Below are positions 28,532-37,177 of a DNA stretch of 64,000 nucleotides, one piece after another (the stretch's first letter is position 1; each line of letters starts with the position of its first letter). The stretch lies in assembly GCF_000248055.1 (NCBI RefSeq), contig NZ_BAFC01000116.1, forward strand, positions 1 to 64,000, given 5' to 3'. The stretch comes from Gordonia sputi NBRC 100414. Lineage in GTDB: Bacteria; Actinomycetota; Actinomycetes; Mycobacteriales; Mycobacteriaceae. A program made the translations under genes and the position numbers. A model generated the notes under the pieces. The model did no database searches. It saw nothing but the letters and a program-made list of their open reading frames with translations, and was not told where the DNA came from.

Positions 28532-28571
28532 GAAACGAGCCCGACGCTCACATACGCGTCGGGCTCGTTTC
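28532..28571 (-). terminator. Terminator of tRNA-Ser(GGA)
   Basis: GAAACGAGCCCGACGC pairs perfectly with GCGTCGGGCTCGTTTC (16 bp, 8-nt loop), 6 bp past the tRNA 3' end. The palindrome has AAA on one side and TTT on the other, as expected of an intrinsic terminator. Confidence 0.85.
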
Positions 28572-28576
28572 TGCTG

Positions 28577-28662
28577 CGGAGGATAGGAGATTCGAACTCC
28601 TGAGGGCTATTAACCCAACCCGCGTTCCAGGCGAGCGCCATAGGCCACTAGGCGAATCCTCC
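28577..28662 (-). tRNA. tRNA-Ser, anticodon GGA
   Basis: The minus strand folds as a class II tRNA: acceptor GGAGGAT with ATCCTCC, anticodon stem CTCGC/GCGGG around loop CTGGAAC (anticodon GGA, reading UCC/UCU), long variable arm, T-arm AGGAG-TTCGAAT-CTCCT, discriminator G. CCA is not encoded. Followed at once by a strong terminator. Confidence 0.95.
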
Positions 28663-28774
28663 AGGCTTGGCGATAATAACGGCCAATCCACCCCAGACCC
28701 AAATTCGTGCGGTCGGCACCGGGCGTCGATCGGTAGCGTCGAAGGTGCTCCCCCGCCACGGAAAGGTCGACGCC

Positions 28775-29623
28775 ATGCCCACATCCGAATCTCCCTACGT
28801 CGTTCTCGGCGCGACCGGTAATCAGGGCGGCGTGGTGTTGCACGCGCTGCGTGACGCTGGAAAACCCGTGCGCGGCGTCGTACGGTTTCTCGATTCGGAC
28901 AGGTCGCTGGAGCTCGCGGACCGCAGCATCCCGCTGGCCGTCGCCGACATCGCGACCGGAAATGGCCTTGCCGACGCCTTCGCCGGGGCCGCCGGGGTCT
29001 TCGCGCTGACGACGCCGTTCGAGTCGGGAGCCGACGCCGAGGTCGGGCAGGGCGAGAACATCATCGCGGCGGCCGAAGCCGCATCCGTGCCGTATCTGGT
29101 GTTCTCGTCGGTCGCCGATGCCGATCACAACACCGGTATCTCGCACTTCGATTCGAAGTACGAGGTGGAGAAGAAGCTCGCGGCGTCGAGCATCCCGCAC
29201 ACGATCGTCGGCCCGACCTACTTCTACGACAACCTGCTCGGCAGCCTCGACGCACTCAAAGCCGGCGTGATGCCGCTCGCCCTGCCCGCGGAGAAGGCGC
29301 TGCAACAACTCTCGCGTCGGGACTTCGGCCGATTCGTCGCGATGCTGTTCGATGCCCCTGCCGACTTCACGGGCCGACGCATCGACCTGGCCTCAGACGA
29401 GATCACCCCGAACGCGATGGCCGCCGCGCTGACTGCCGCGACCGGCCAGGAGGTGCACGCGGAATCGTATGACCCCGAACGTATTTCGTCGCCGGATATG
29501 CAGGCGATGTTCACGTTCCTGGCGACCAAGGGGTACAGCGTCGACGTCGCAGCGCTGCACGCGGCCTACCCGCAGATCGAGTGGGAGTCGTTCGCGGACT
29601 GGGCGCAGCACGCTCTCGGCTGA
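28775..29623 (+). CDS. NmrA-like NAD(P)-binding protein
   Basis: 282 aa from ATG 28775 (MPTSESPYVVLGATGNQGG). The Rossmann motif GATGNQGG is the NmrA/atypical short-chain-dehydrogenase form; VFSSVADADHNTGISHFDSK occupies the region where classic enzymes have YxxxK, without the Tyr. NmrA-like proteins sense NAD(P) or act as quinone/isoflavone-type reductases. No partner gene suggests which. A long inverted repeat follows the stop. Confidence 0.85.
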   Translation: MPTSESPYVVLGATGNQGGVVLHALRDAGKPVRGVVRFLDSDRSLELADRSIPLAVADIATGNGLADAFAGAAGVFALTTPFESGADAEVGQGENIIAAAEAASVPYLVFSSVADADHNTGISHFDSKYEVEKKLAASSIPHTIVGPTYFYDNLLGSLDALKAGVMPLALPAEKALQQLSRRDFGRFVAMLFDAPADFTGRRIDLASDEITPNAMAAALTAATGQEVHAESYDPERISSPDMQAMFTFLATKGYSVDVAALHAAYPQIEWESFADWAQHALG

Positions 29624-29628
29624 CCGGA

Positions 29629-29694
29629 GAATGTGTGTCGTATCGAAGGATGTGGGCGCTGCAACACACACATCCTTCGATACGACACACATTC
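29629..29694. terminator. 26-bp perfect inverted repeat between convergent genes
   Basis: The 26 bases 29629-29654 pair perfectly with 29669-29694 (GAATGTGTGTCGTATCGAAG begins the left arm), leaving a 14-nt loop. It fills the space between two convergent stop codons, so a bidirectional terminator is the simple reading. The stem is unusually long and AT-richer than its surroundings, so it may also be a repeat element. Confidence 0.7.
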
Positions 29695-29699
29695 ACTTT

Positions 29700-30593
29700 C
29701 TACGGCCACTCCCCCAGACTGGATTCGACGTCGAACGTCGACTGCAGGAACTCCCGAAGGCTTGCGTCTGAGTCGTCGGCGGTTCGAACGGCGGTGTAGG
29801 GCAGCAGGAATTCGCCGAGCGTCGTGTCGTACGACGCCGCCGCCGGGTGCACCTTCGCGTCGGGGTAGCCCTCGTAGACGGGATACGAATAGGAGTAGAA
29901 GGCCCCCTCGTCGGCGCCACCGGGCCAGAACCCGGCGCTGGAGACCTCCTCGCAATAGGATTCGACCATCACTCGCTCCGGACAGTTCGGCACGACGCCG
30001 GAGAACAGCGGAGCGGGACGGCCGGAGAATCTGGTGACCGCGAGATCGAATGAGCCCCAGAAGAAGTGAACGGGGCTGCACTTGCCGCGCCACTTTCCAC
30101 GGAACTCCGCGAAAACGCGCTGCGCGCTGACCAATTGGTGCCAGAAGAGCTTCACGGCGTCGGCGTCGTACGAGGCGTGCGTCGTGTCCTGCGCGAACGG
30201 GATCGACTCGGCCACTTCGACGGGGCGGTCGTAGATGGGCACGCTGATGCCGAGCGATTCCAGCTGTGCCAGATAATCCGCGTAGAAGTCGGCGGTGGTG
30301 CGTGGCTCGAGACGCACCTGTCGCCGTTCGCCTTTCGTCGTGGTGATGTCGAGGACGTGGTCGGCGAAGTCGAAGACGATCTCGACGCCGTAGCCGTCGT
30401 AGGGCATCAACGAGGTCGTGAGGCCCACCGAGTTCACATACAGCGCGACCTGCCACCAATGATTCTCATTCGGGGCCAACGCCATTCGGGTCTTTCCGAC
30501 GATCTGACTCCACATGTGCACCGTGTCGCGGGTCTGCTCCCAGTCGGACACACGGAGCTCCGGCCATGATTCGAACGTTGCGGTTGTGGTCAT
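29700..30593 (-). CDS. DUF5996 family protein
   Basis: 297 aa starting MTTTATFESWPELRVSDW. The opening WPxL...DW...T...WSQIVGK, the FDF...L segment and the C-terminal EFLLPY are, from memory, the DUF5996 pattern: soluble proteins of unknown function common in actinobacteria and proteobacteria. No signal or membrane segment. Single gene between an inverted repeat and the LigD-like gene. Confidence 0.8.
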   Translation of the reverse strand: MTTTATFESWPELRVSDWEQTRDTVHMWSQIVGKTRMALAPNENHWWQVALYVNSVGLTTSLMPYDGYGVEIVFDFADHVLDITTTKGERRQVRLEPRTTADFYADYLAQLESLGISVPIYDRPVEVAESIPFAQDTTHASYDADAVKLFWHQLVSAQRVFAEFRGKWRGKCSPVHFFWGSFDLAVTRFSGRPAPLFSGVVPNCPERVMVESYCEEVSSAGFWPGGADEGAFYSYSYPVYEGYPDAKVHPAAASYDTTLGEFLLPYTAVRTADDSDASLREFLQSTFDVESSLGEWP

Positions 30594-30651
30594 TCGCTAC
30601 TCATTCCCTTGTGCGACGACGTGTTTCGACTGCACGACGCCGATTCGACGC

Positions 30652-31737
30652 TCAGTTCGGACCGATCCTGTTTCCTTCCTCATCCCAGTGGGCACCCACC
30701 TTCTTGCTCGGCTGCACGCGCGGAGGCTCACCCGGCATCTTCGGGTAGCTCGGCGGGTAGGGCATGTCGCCGAGACCTTGCGCGTCGTCGCGCTCGACCA
30801 TCTCCAGCAGTGGTTCGAGGCCACGACGATGCGTCGAGATGTCGGCCATCGGATCACCCCGTTGCGCAACGAGTTCCGGAACGCTACGCATGGTGCAGTC
30901 GTCGGGATCGACGTCGGCGAGCTCGGCCCAGGTCACGGGAGTCGACACGCGCGCGATTGCGTTGCGTCGCACCGAATACGGCGCAGCCATGGTCCGGTCA
31001 CGCGCATTCTGGTTGAAGTCGATGAAGATCCGCTCGCCGCGATCCTCTTTCCACCACGAGGTGGTCACGGCGTCAGGGTCTCGACGCTCCAATTCGCGGG
31101 CGAGCGCGATGCCACAGCGTCGGGTCGCGATGAAGTCCCACCGCGGCTCGATGGGAATGAACACGTGAATCCCCCTGCCGCCGGACGTCTTTAGATATCC
31201 GACGTAGCCGAGCTCGTCGAGGAGCGGCGCGAGGAGGTCGACGGCGACGCGTCGAACGTCGTCGAAGTCGGTGCCGGGCTGTGGGTCGAGATCGATGCGC
31301 AGTTGATCGGGATGCTCGTTGTCGGCCGCGACCGTCGGCCAGGTATGGAAGGTGACGGTCCCGAGGTTGGCCGCCCAGACGATCGACGCCGGGCTCGTCG
31401 GACGGAGTGCATCCCCGGTTCTGCCCGAGGGGAACGTGATGCGCGTCGAGTCGATGAAGTCGGGTCGCTTCTTCGGTAGGTGCTTCTGGTAGATCTCGTC
31501 GCCGTCGATGCCGTCGGGGAAGCGCTGCAGGAATGTCGGGCGATCGCGGAGGGCGACGAGGAACGGGCCGTCGGCGCCGTCGTCGCGCGCCTGCGCCATG
31601 CGCTGGTAGTAGCCGACGAGATCTCTTTTGCGACCACCGTTTTCACCGAGCTCGGGGAAATAGATCTTGTCGGGGTTGCTCATTCGGACGGCAACACCCT
31701 CGACGTCGAGTTCCTCAGCAGGCGAGCGGGATGCCAT
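30652..31737 (-). CDS. LigD-type polymerase/primase domain protein (NHEJ/BER)
   Basis: 361 aa from ATG 31737 (MASRSPAEELDVEG), with AAGG just upstream. It is an archaeo-eukaryotic primase-type polymerase: LRIDLDPQPGTD carries the metal-binding Asp pair and SGGRGIHVFIPI the conserved SGGRG motif. Stand-alone PolDom proteins paired with LigC (Rv3730c/Rv3731) add ribonucleotides to short gaps in excision repair. The preceding ligC stop lies 1 bp before this start, so they form one operon. Confidence 0.9.
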   Translation of the reverse strand: MASRSPAEELDVEGVAVRMSNPDKIYFPELGENGGRKRDLVGYYQRMAQARDDGADGPFLVALRDRPTFLQRFPDGIDGDEIYQKHLPKKRPDFIDSTRITFPSGRTGDALRPTSPASIVWAANLGTVTFHTWPTVAADNEHPDQLRIDLDPQPGTDFDDVRRVAVDLLAPLLDELGYVGYLKTSGGRGIHVFIPIEPRWDFIATRRCGIALARELERRDPDAVTTSWWKEDRGERIFIDFNQNARDRTMAAPYSVRRNAIARVSTPVTWAELADVDPDDCTMRSVPELVAQRGDPMADISTHRRGLEPLLEMVERDDAQGLGDMPYPPSYPKMPGEPPRVQPSKKVGAHWDEEGNRIGPN

Positions 31738-31738
31738 G

Positions 31739-32797
31739 TCAGCCTTCCCCTTCCAGCACATCGTGGAGGTCGTAGGTCAGCGGGACGTCGAGTTGGTCGT
31801 AGCCGCAGCTCTCGGGATCGCGGTCGGGACGCCACCGTAGGAACTTGACGGTGTGCCGGAATCGGTGATTCTCCATCTGGTCGTAGGCGACCTCGGCGAC
31901 CAGTTCCGGCCTGATCGGAATCCACTCCCCCGACTTCTCCGATCGCCACCGCGTCGGCTCGCCCGGTGCGGGCTTGTCGGGATCGGTGCGCATCGGCGCA
32001 AACATCTCTTCGAGTTCGATTCGCTTCTTGTCGGTGAATGCTCCTGCGCCGCCGACCATGTGGAGATCTCCCGAATCGGTGTAGAGGCCCAACAACATCG
32101 AACCCAGACCGGTTCCGCTCTTGTGCACTCGGTAGCCGATGACCACACAGTCGGCCGTGCGCTTGTGTTTGACCTTCAGCATCTCGCGCTTGCCCTCGAC
32201 GTACGGCGAGCCGATCCGCTTGGCGACCACGCCGTCGAGGCCCGCGCCCTCGAATGCGGAGAACCAGGTGCGCGCGGTGTCGGCGTCGGCGGTGACGCGA
32301 CTGACGTTGAACCGCCTGCCGGTCTCGTGTGGGCCCACCGCCTTCACGAGCGTGTCGCGACGTACGGCGAAGGGTTCGTCGACGACGCTGAGGTCGCCGA
32401 GTGCGAGCGCGTCGAATCCGATGAAGATCGCGGGCGTCTTCTCGGCGAGCATCCGCACGCGTGAGTCGGCGGGGTGAATCCGCTGCGCGAGCGAGTCCCA
32501 GTCGAGGCGGTGCACGCCGTCGATGACGGACGGGACGCCGATCTCGCCGTCGAGGACCACCTTGTCGGGGAGTTCGGCGCGCGCGGCGTCGACGATTTCG
32601 GGGAAGTAGCGCGCCAGGTCTTTGCCTCCGCGAGAACCGATGTAGACCTCGTCGCCGTCGCGAAAGACCAACGCACGAAAGCCATCCCACTTGGGTTCGT
32701 AGGACCACGACGGCTCGCCGTCTGGTTGTTCCGGCACCGCTGAGACAGCCTTGGCGAGCATCGGCGCGACGGGAGGCATGACCGGTAGGTCCACCAC
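31739..32797 (-). CDS. ligC: ATP-dependent DNA ligase, LigC type
   Basis: 352 aa. The adenylated Lys is in EPKWDGFRAL (motif I); GSRGGKD, VVLDGEIGV, FIGFDALALG, GLDGVVAKRIGSPY and MLKVKHKR are motifs III-V; an OB domain follows. GTG 32797 has GGGGAG 6 bp upstream. With the adjacent polymerase-domain protein it likely seals repaired nicks; no Ku gene is near. Upstream lies a 370-bp repeat-filled gap. Confidence 0.92.
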   Translation of the reverse strand: MVDLPVMPPVAPMLAKAVSAVPEQPDGEPSWSYEPKWDGFRALVFRDGDEVYIGSRGGKDLARYFPEIVDAARAELPDKVVLDGEIGVPSVIDGVHRLDWDSLAQRIHPADSRVRMLAEKTPAIFIGFDALALGDLSVVDEPFAVRRDTLVKAVGPHETGRRFNVSRVTADADTARTWFSAFEGAGLDGVVAKRIGSPYVEGKREMLKVKHKRTADCVVIGYRVHKSGTGLGSMLLGLYTDSGDLHMVGGAGAFTDKKRIELEEMFAPMRTDPDKPAPGEPTRWRSEKSGEWIPIRPELVAEVAYDQMENHRFRHTVKFLRWRPDRDPESCGYDQLDVPLTYDLHDVLEGEG

Positions 32798-32847
32798 CCC
32801 ATACTCCCCATTGCACGACGATCCCGCAATGAGCCGCGCGGTCGGCC

Positions 32848-33152
32848 GCTGGTCGAGCGTCCCCCGCTGGTGATTTCGACTCGGCAGCTCGCTGCGCTCG
32901 CGGCCGGCTCAATCAGCGGAAAAGGCGCCACCCCTGGTCGAGCCTCCCCCCGCTGGTCAAGCGCCCACCGCTGGTCGAGCCTGTCGAGACCACCCCAAGT
33001 GATTTCGACTCGGCAACTCGCTCCGCTCGCGGCCGGCTCAATCAGCGGTAGGGTTCGGCAGCTCGCTGCGCTCGCGGCCGCTCAATCAGCGGAAAGGGCC
33101 CACCCGCTTGGCGAGCCTCCCCCGCTGGTCGAGCTTGTCGAGACCACCGGCG
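32848..33152. repeat. Two interleaved repeat families in a 370-bp gap
   Basis: Family 1: CGCTGGTCGAGC(C/T)TGTCGAGACC at about 32967 and 33127, plus partial units. Family 2: three copies (about 32870-32915, 33002-33047, 33058-33090) of a unit containing CGACTCGGC(A)ACTCGCT, CTCGCGGCCG and ending CTCAATCAGCGG. The ends CGCTGGTGATT and AATCAGCG make each family-2 unit roughly palindromic. No gene is seen between ligC (ends 32797) and gluQ (starts 33171); any promoter for either must lie in or beside these repeats. Confidence 0.85.
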
Positions 33153-33170
33153 GCGGTAGTGTCGTGACCG

Positions 33171-34106
33171 ATGTCCGCACACGAACCCGCTGCGCAGTCG
33201 GCGCTTCCTGCCGGGCGGTACGCGCCGTCGCCGTCGGGCGACCTGCACGTCGGCAACCTGCGCACGGCCGTGCTGGCGTGGCTCTTCGCCCGCACCTCGG
33301 GCCGCCGGTTTCTGCTGCGCATGGAGAACCTCGACCGCACCGCGGTGGGATCCGATCAGCGACAGATCGACGACCTGCACGCCCTCGGGATCGACTGGGA
33401 GCCGCCGGTCGTGTACCAGACCGACCGGCTCGATCGGTACCGCGCGCTGATCGACGACCTGACCAGGCGCGGCCGCACCTTCGAGTGCTTCTGCACCAGA
33501 CGCGAGATCCTCGAAGCCCCGTCGGCGCCGCACTCCCCACCGGGCGCGTACCCCGGGACGTGCCGACACCTCACCGCAGAGGAGCGCGAGAGTAAGCGCG
33601 CAGCCGGGCGTCCTCCCGCGATCCGGATCGTGTCGGACGTCGACGAGTTCAGCGTCGTCGACGTCCTGCACGGCGAATACACCGGAGCCGTCGACGATTT
33701 CGTCATCCAACGCGGCGACGGCACGCCCGCCTACAACCTCGCGGTGGTCATCGACGACGCCGAGCAGGGTATCGACCAGGTGGTCCGTGGCGACGACCTC
33801 CTGCCGTCGGCGCCACGCCAGTCATATCTGACGACGCTGCTCGGACACACACCGCCGGTCTACGCGCATGTCCCGATGGTGCTCAACGACAAGCAGATTC
33901 GTTTGTCGAAGCGCGACGGAGCAGTCACACTCGCCGACCTCGCCGCCCGCGGCGTCGACACCGCGACCGTTCTCGACCACATCGCGGCGTCGTTACGGCT
34001 GGCCGAGCCCGGCGAACATGTCACCCTCGCCGACCTCGCTCAACGATTCGATCCGACGAAGCTCCCGACGCAGCCGTGGATTCTCACCGACGACGAATGG
34101 ATCTGA
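33171..34106 (+). CDS. gluQ: Glutamyl-Q tRNA(Asp) synthetase
   Basis: 311 aa, a truncated GluRS with no anticodon-binding domain. RYAPSPSGDLHVGN is the HIGH-type motif and IRLSKRDGA the KMSKS-type motif; the zinc site is CFCTRRE...YPGTC. It attaches glutamate to queuosine-34 of tRNA-Asp. Its presence implies the cell carries Q-modified tRNA; a Tgt gene lies 4 kb away. ATG 33171 opens at MSAHEPAAQ. Confidence 0.93.
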   Translation: MSAHEPAAQSALPAGRYAPSPSGDLHVGNLRTAVLAWLFARTSGRRFLLRMENLDRTAVGSDQRQIDDLHALGIDWEPPVVYQTDRLDRYRALIDDLTRRGRTFECFCTRREILEAPSAPHSPPGAYPGTCRHLTAEERESKRAAGRPPAIRIVSDVDEFSVVDVLHGEYTGAVDDFVIQRGDGTPAYNLAVVIDDAEQGIDQVVRGDDLLPSAPRQSYLTTLLGHTPPVYAHVPMVLNDKQIRLSKRDGAVTLADLAARGVDTATVLDHIAASLRLAEPGEHVTLADLAQRFDPTKLPTQPWILTDDEWI

Positions 34107-34121
34107 GGCAGTCGCATCCGC

Positions 34122-35147
34122 TCAGGACGCGGTGGTCAGCAGTCTGTCGAGCAGATCGTCGAGCGTCAGCACGCCGAGAATCTCATCACCGGCGGAGACC
34201 AGCGCGATATGTGCACGCTGGTCTCGCATGCGCGCCATACCTTCGTACGCGGGTAGTTCGGCAGGCAGGATCAACACATCTCGGGCAAGGTCGGCAGCCG
34301 TGACATCGGCTGCGGCATTGAGACTGTCGCGGACGTGCACCACGCCGATCACCGAGTCGCGGGTGAGGTTCTCATCAGCCCCACCGCGCACGACGAGCAA
34401 CCGAGAGTGCCCCGTCTGACGCGAAACCTCTTGAATCCCAGCGGGAGAAGCATCCGCGGGAACACCGTCGAGTGCGCCGTCGCCGACGACGTCGCCCACC
34501 GCGAGCGCCTCCGTGGCCAACGCCGCGCTGAGCCTGTGGTGATACTCGTCGTCGAGCACTCCGGTCTCGGCGGAGTGGTCGACCAACTGTCGCAAAGTCG
34601 CCGAATCCTGCCCGGACGACACCTGATCGACGGGTTGCACACCAACGCGACGCAGGCACCAGTTGGCGAGTTGGTTGAGCACGACGAGCACCGGGCGCAC
34701 CACCCACATGAAGGCGCGCATCGGAATCGCCAGCAGCACAGCCGATCTCTCCGGGTGGGCTATCGCCCACGACTTGGGTGCCATCTCGCCGACCACCAGG
34801 TGAAGGAATGTCACGATGATCAGCGCGAGTATGAATCCCACGACGTCGGCGATCCACAGCGGCGCGCCGAGTGCTTCGATTCCCGGCGTGATCCAGTGAT
34901 GCACAGCGGGTTTGGTCACCGCGCCGAGCGCAAGCGTGCACACGGTGATACCCAACTGCGAACCGGCAAGCAGCACAGACAGTTCCGACGAACTGCGTAG
35001 CGCGGCCCGCGCGGCACGACTGGTCTGTGCGGCATCCTCGATACGGTGGCGACGAGCCGCGATCAACGCGAATTCGACGGCGACGAAAAACGCGCTCGCC
35101 GCGATCAACACGACCGTGACCGCGAGCACAACCCACGGGTTACTCAT
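34122..35147 (-). CDS. CNNM/HlyC-CorC family membrane protein with CBS domains
   Basis: 341 aa. An N-terminal DUF21/CNNM membrane domain (helices from VVLAVTVVLIAASAFFVAVE, containing the conserved FFVAVEFALIAARR and VGEMAPKSWAI) is followed by a CBS pair (VIGVVHVRD...EILGVLTLDDLLD). The C-terminal CorC_HlyC domain is absent, unlike in its upstream neighbour. Linked to Mg2+ (or other divalent) homeostasis. The start overlaps the neighbour's stop by 8 bp. Confidence 0.9.
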   Translation of the reverse strand: MSNPWVVLAVTVVLIAASAFFVAVEFALIAARRHRIEDAAQTSRAARAALRSSSELSVLLAGSQLGITVCTLALGAVTKPAVHHWITPGIEALGAPLWIADVVGFILALIIVTFLHLVVGEMAPKSWAIAHPERSAVLLAIPMRAFMWVVRPVLVVLNQLANWCLRRVGVQPVDQVSSGQDSATLRQLVDHSAETGVLDDEYHHRLSAALATEALAVGDVVGDGALDGVPADASPAGIQEVSRQTGHSRLLVVRGGADENLTRDSVIGVVHVRDSLNAAADVTAADLARDVLILPAELPAYEGMARMRDQRAHIALVSAGDEILGVLTLDDLLDRLLTTAS

Positions 35148-36489
35148 CGGCGTCTCCCGACTCGGTGATGACGAGATGGACGGTTGCGGGCACGCGGCGT
35201 CTGACCTGCGTCACCGTTGCGGTCACCGTTGGAGCGGCGACGCCGAAAGCGCCGTCGGCAAGCGGCAATTCGACGCTGTCTCCGACCTGGGGCAGTCCGC
35301 CCGACGTCGAAATCACAAGTCCGCTCAGGGTTTCGTAGTCGCCTTCGGCCACGTCGTGCCCGATGACGCGTGACACTTCGTCGAGGTGTGTGTCGCCGCG
35401 GGCGAGCCAGCCGTCGTCGGTCAGTTCGATCGGTTCGGACGATGTCGTATCGTGCTCGTCGTCGATCTCGCCGGTGATCTCCTCGGCGATGTCTTCGACG
35501 GTGATGATGCCTGCGATTCCGCCGTATTCGTCGATCACGACAGCCATCTCGTCGTCAGAGGTGGTGTCGAGTCGTTCGAGTACCGCCGGAAGCGGCAGCG
35601 TGGTGGGCACGATCGCGGCGGGTCGCGCGAGATCAGCTGCGGTGAGGCTGGTTTCGTCGAGACGTTCGAGCAGATCGTGCAGATGCACGATCCCGACGAC
35701 GTCGTCGGGGTTGGCTCCGACCACGGGATATCGCGTATGCCCCACGGCCATCAGGTCGCGAACCTCCGACAGCGACGTATCGGCTGCGACGAAGTCGACG
35801 AGTGGCCGGGGCACCATCGCGTGCTCTGCTGTACGAGTGGGAAAGTCGAGGACACGATCGAGAAGCGTCGACAGTTCGGCGGGCAACTCCCCGACCTCCC
35901 GCGACTCGGCGACGATGTGTTCGAGGTCGCGCGGTGACGCGGAGTGCTCGACGTCGTGCACCGGCTCGATCCGCAGCGCTTTGAGCAGAAGGTTCGACGC
36001 GGCGTCGAACAGCGAGATGACCGGACCGAACACCTTGAGGTAGATCGACGTCGAGAGCGCGAGTCGACGCGCGACGGGCTCGGGGCGTGCGATCGAGAGG
36101 TTCTTGGGAAACAGTTCGCCGAACACCATCTGGACGACCGTCGAGAACAAGACGGCCAGCACGGTGCCGATGGCCACGCCGACGGCGACGGGGATGCCGA
36201 CGTCGCCCAACAGTTCGCCGACGCCACTGCCGATCAATGGCTCGGCGACGTAGCCGACGAGCAGGCCGGTCACGGTGATGCCGAGCTGGGCGCCCGAGAG
36301 CATGAACGACGTTCTGCGTGTCACCGAGAGTGCGCGGGCAGCCGCGGCATCACCGTCGGCTGCGCGGGCTTTGAGTCGCGACCGGTCGACGGCCATGAAC
36401 GCGAACTCCTGCGCTACGAAGTAGCCGGTCAACGCGGTGATGGCGAAGACGACGAGGATTCCGATCACGATTCCGAGGAGCATCATCAT
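35140..36489 (-). CDS. CNNM/HlyC-CorC family membrane protein, full length
   Basis: 449 aa. CNNM domain (FVAQEFAFMAVDRSRLK, FGELFPKNLSIARPE), CBS pair (VDFVAADTSLSEVRDLMAVG...MAVVIDEYGGIAGIITVEDI) and a C-terminal CorC_HlyC domain (GLVISTSGGLPQVGDSVELP). It forms a two-gene operon with the shorter paralogue, an arrangement common in actinobacteria and likely a heteromeric ion transporter or efflux regulator. It begins MMMLLGIVIG at 36489. Confidence 0.92.
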   Translation of the reverse strand: MMMLLGIVIGILVVFAITALTGYFVAQEFAFMAVDRSRLKARAADGDAAAARALSVTRRTSFMLSGAQLGITVTGLLVGYVAEPLIGSGVGELLGDVGIPVAVGVAIGTVLAVLFSTVVQMVFGELFPKNLSIARPEPVARRLALSTSIYLKVFGPVISLFDAASNLLLKALRIEPVHDVEHSASPRDLEHIVAESREVGELPAELSTLLDRVLDFPTRTAEHAMVPRPLVDFVAADTSLSEVRDLMAVGHTRYPVVGANPDDVVGIVHLHDLLERLDETSLTAADLARPAAIVPTTLPLPAVLERLDTTSDDEMAVVIDEYGGIAGIITVEDIAEEITGEIDDEHDTTSSEPIELTDDGWLARGDTHLDEVSRVIGHDVAEGDYETLSGLVISTSGGLPQVGDSVELPLADGAFGVAAPTVTATVTQVRRRVPATVHLVITESGDADE

Positions 36490-36906
36490 GCGATCACCTC
36501 GTCGCGGACCGTCGGAACAAATGCCGACGGGTCAGAAGTTGTGAATGCCCCCGAGTGGGGGCCGGATCGTCGAGGTTTCCGTTTTTTGCGCCGAGCGCGG
36601 TTCATCGTGTCTTTCTGTCGCGGGTGGGGATGTGGAATATCGGACTCCAGGATACGTGAAAGTCAACGAAACGGACATTGCGTTGGTTCCCGGAGAGTGC
36701 GGACCGCAGTAGGGGCGGATCCTCGTCGGCCTACCTGGTGGCGCAGGCAGTATGCCCGTTTGGTCCACGATCGGTGACATGGCTTGGTGATTTGCATTGG
36801 CGGACAGTCGAATCCGATGATTTCAGGACCATTGGCTCACCACAAAGAGGTGCGACGAGGGTAGCTTCAACTCTGAAGGCATCCCAGCGAATCCAAGAAG
36901 GACATC
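36490..36906. other. 417-bp intergenic region
   Basis: No convincing gene. It contains a small hairpin (GCCCCC-GAGT-GGGGGC near 36548) and a T-rich stretch, CGTTTTTTGCG, near 36583. It must hold the promoter of the leftward CNNM operon and of the rightward small-protein gene. I looked for a magnesium-type riboswitch before the CNNM genes and could not make a convincing fold by eye. Confidence 0.5.
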
Positions 36907-37110
36907 ATGAGTCCGAATCGAATTGTCATCGCTGCTGTGGGTATCGCACTCGTGGTCGCCGCGGTAGTTTTCAACAGCAAGCGACGCACAGTTGATGCGA
37001 CCACTGCCGAGGTCGAGAACGCCATCGGCGCGCTCGACCCGGTGTCGCGAGCAGCAGTGATCGCCCGGCTGGCCGCCGACGAGAAGACAAAGCTCGACGA
37101 TAAGAAGTAG
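36907..37110 (+). CDS. Small membrane-anchored protein
   Basis: 67 aa with a clear ribosome site (AAGGA, 5 bp upstream of the ATG). One N-terminal helix (RIVIAAVGIALVVAAVVF), then a basic hinge (NSKRRT) and a charged cytoplasmic helix ending DEKTKLDDKK. No known family. Its stop codon begins a 17-bp direct repeat. It may be co-transcribed with the membrane protein gene 67 bp downstream. Confidence 0.6.
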   Translation: MSPNRIVIAAVGIALVVAAVVFNSKRRTVDATTAEVENAIGALDPVSRAAVIARLAADEKTKLDDKK

Positions 37111-37149
37111 CGACCAACGAGTAGTAGCGACCAACGAGAAGTAGCGACT
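37108..37149. repeat. 17-bp direct repeat, two and a half units
   Basis: TAGCGACCAACGAG(T/A)AG occurs at 37108 and 37125, with a partial third copy (TAGCGACT) at 37142. The first unit starts exactly at the stop codon of the small membrane protein. Function not evident. Confidence 0.7.
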
Positions 37150-37177
37150 GCGTTCGGAGTGATTTCGATATGCACCA

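Noticed and set aside
36490-36906. Magnesium riboswitch before the CNNM genes
   Set aside because: No conserved M-box or ykoK-like core could be recognised by eye on the minus strand; only small hairpins were seen.
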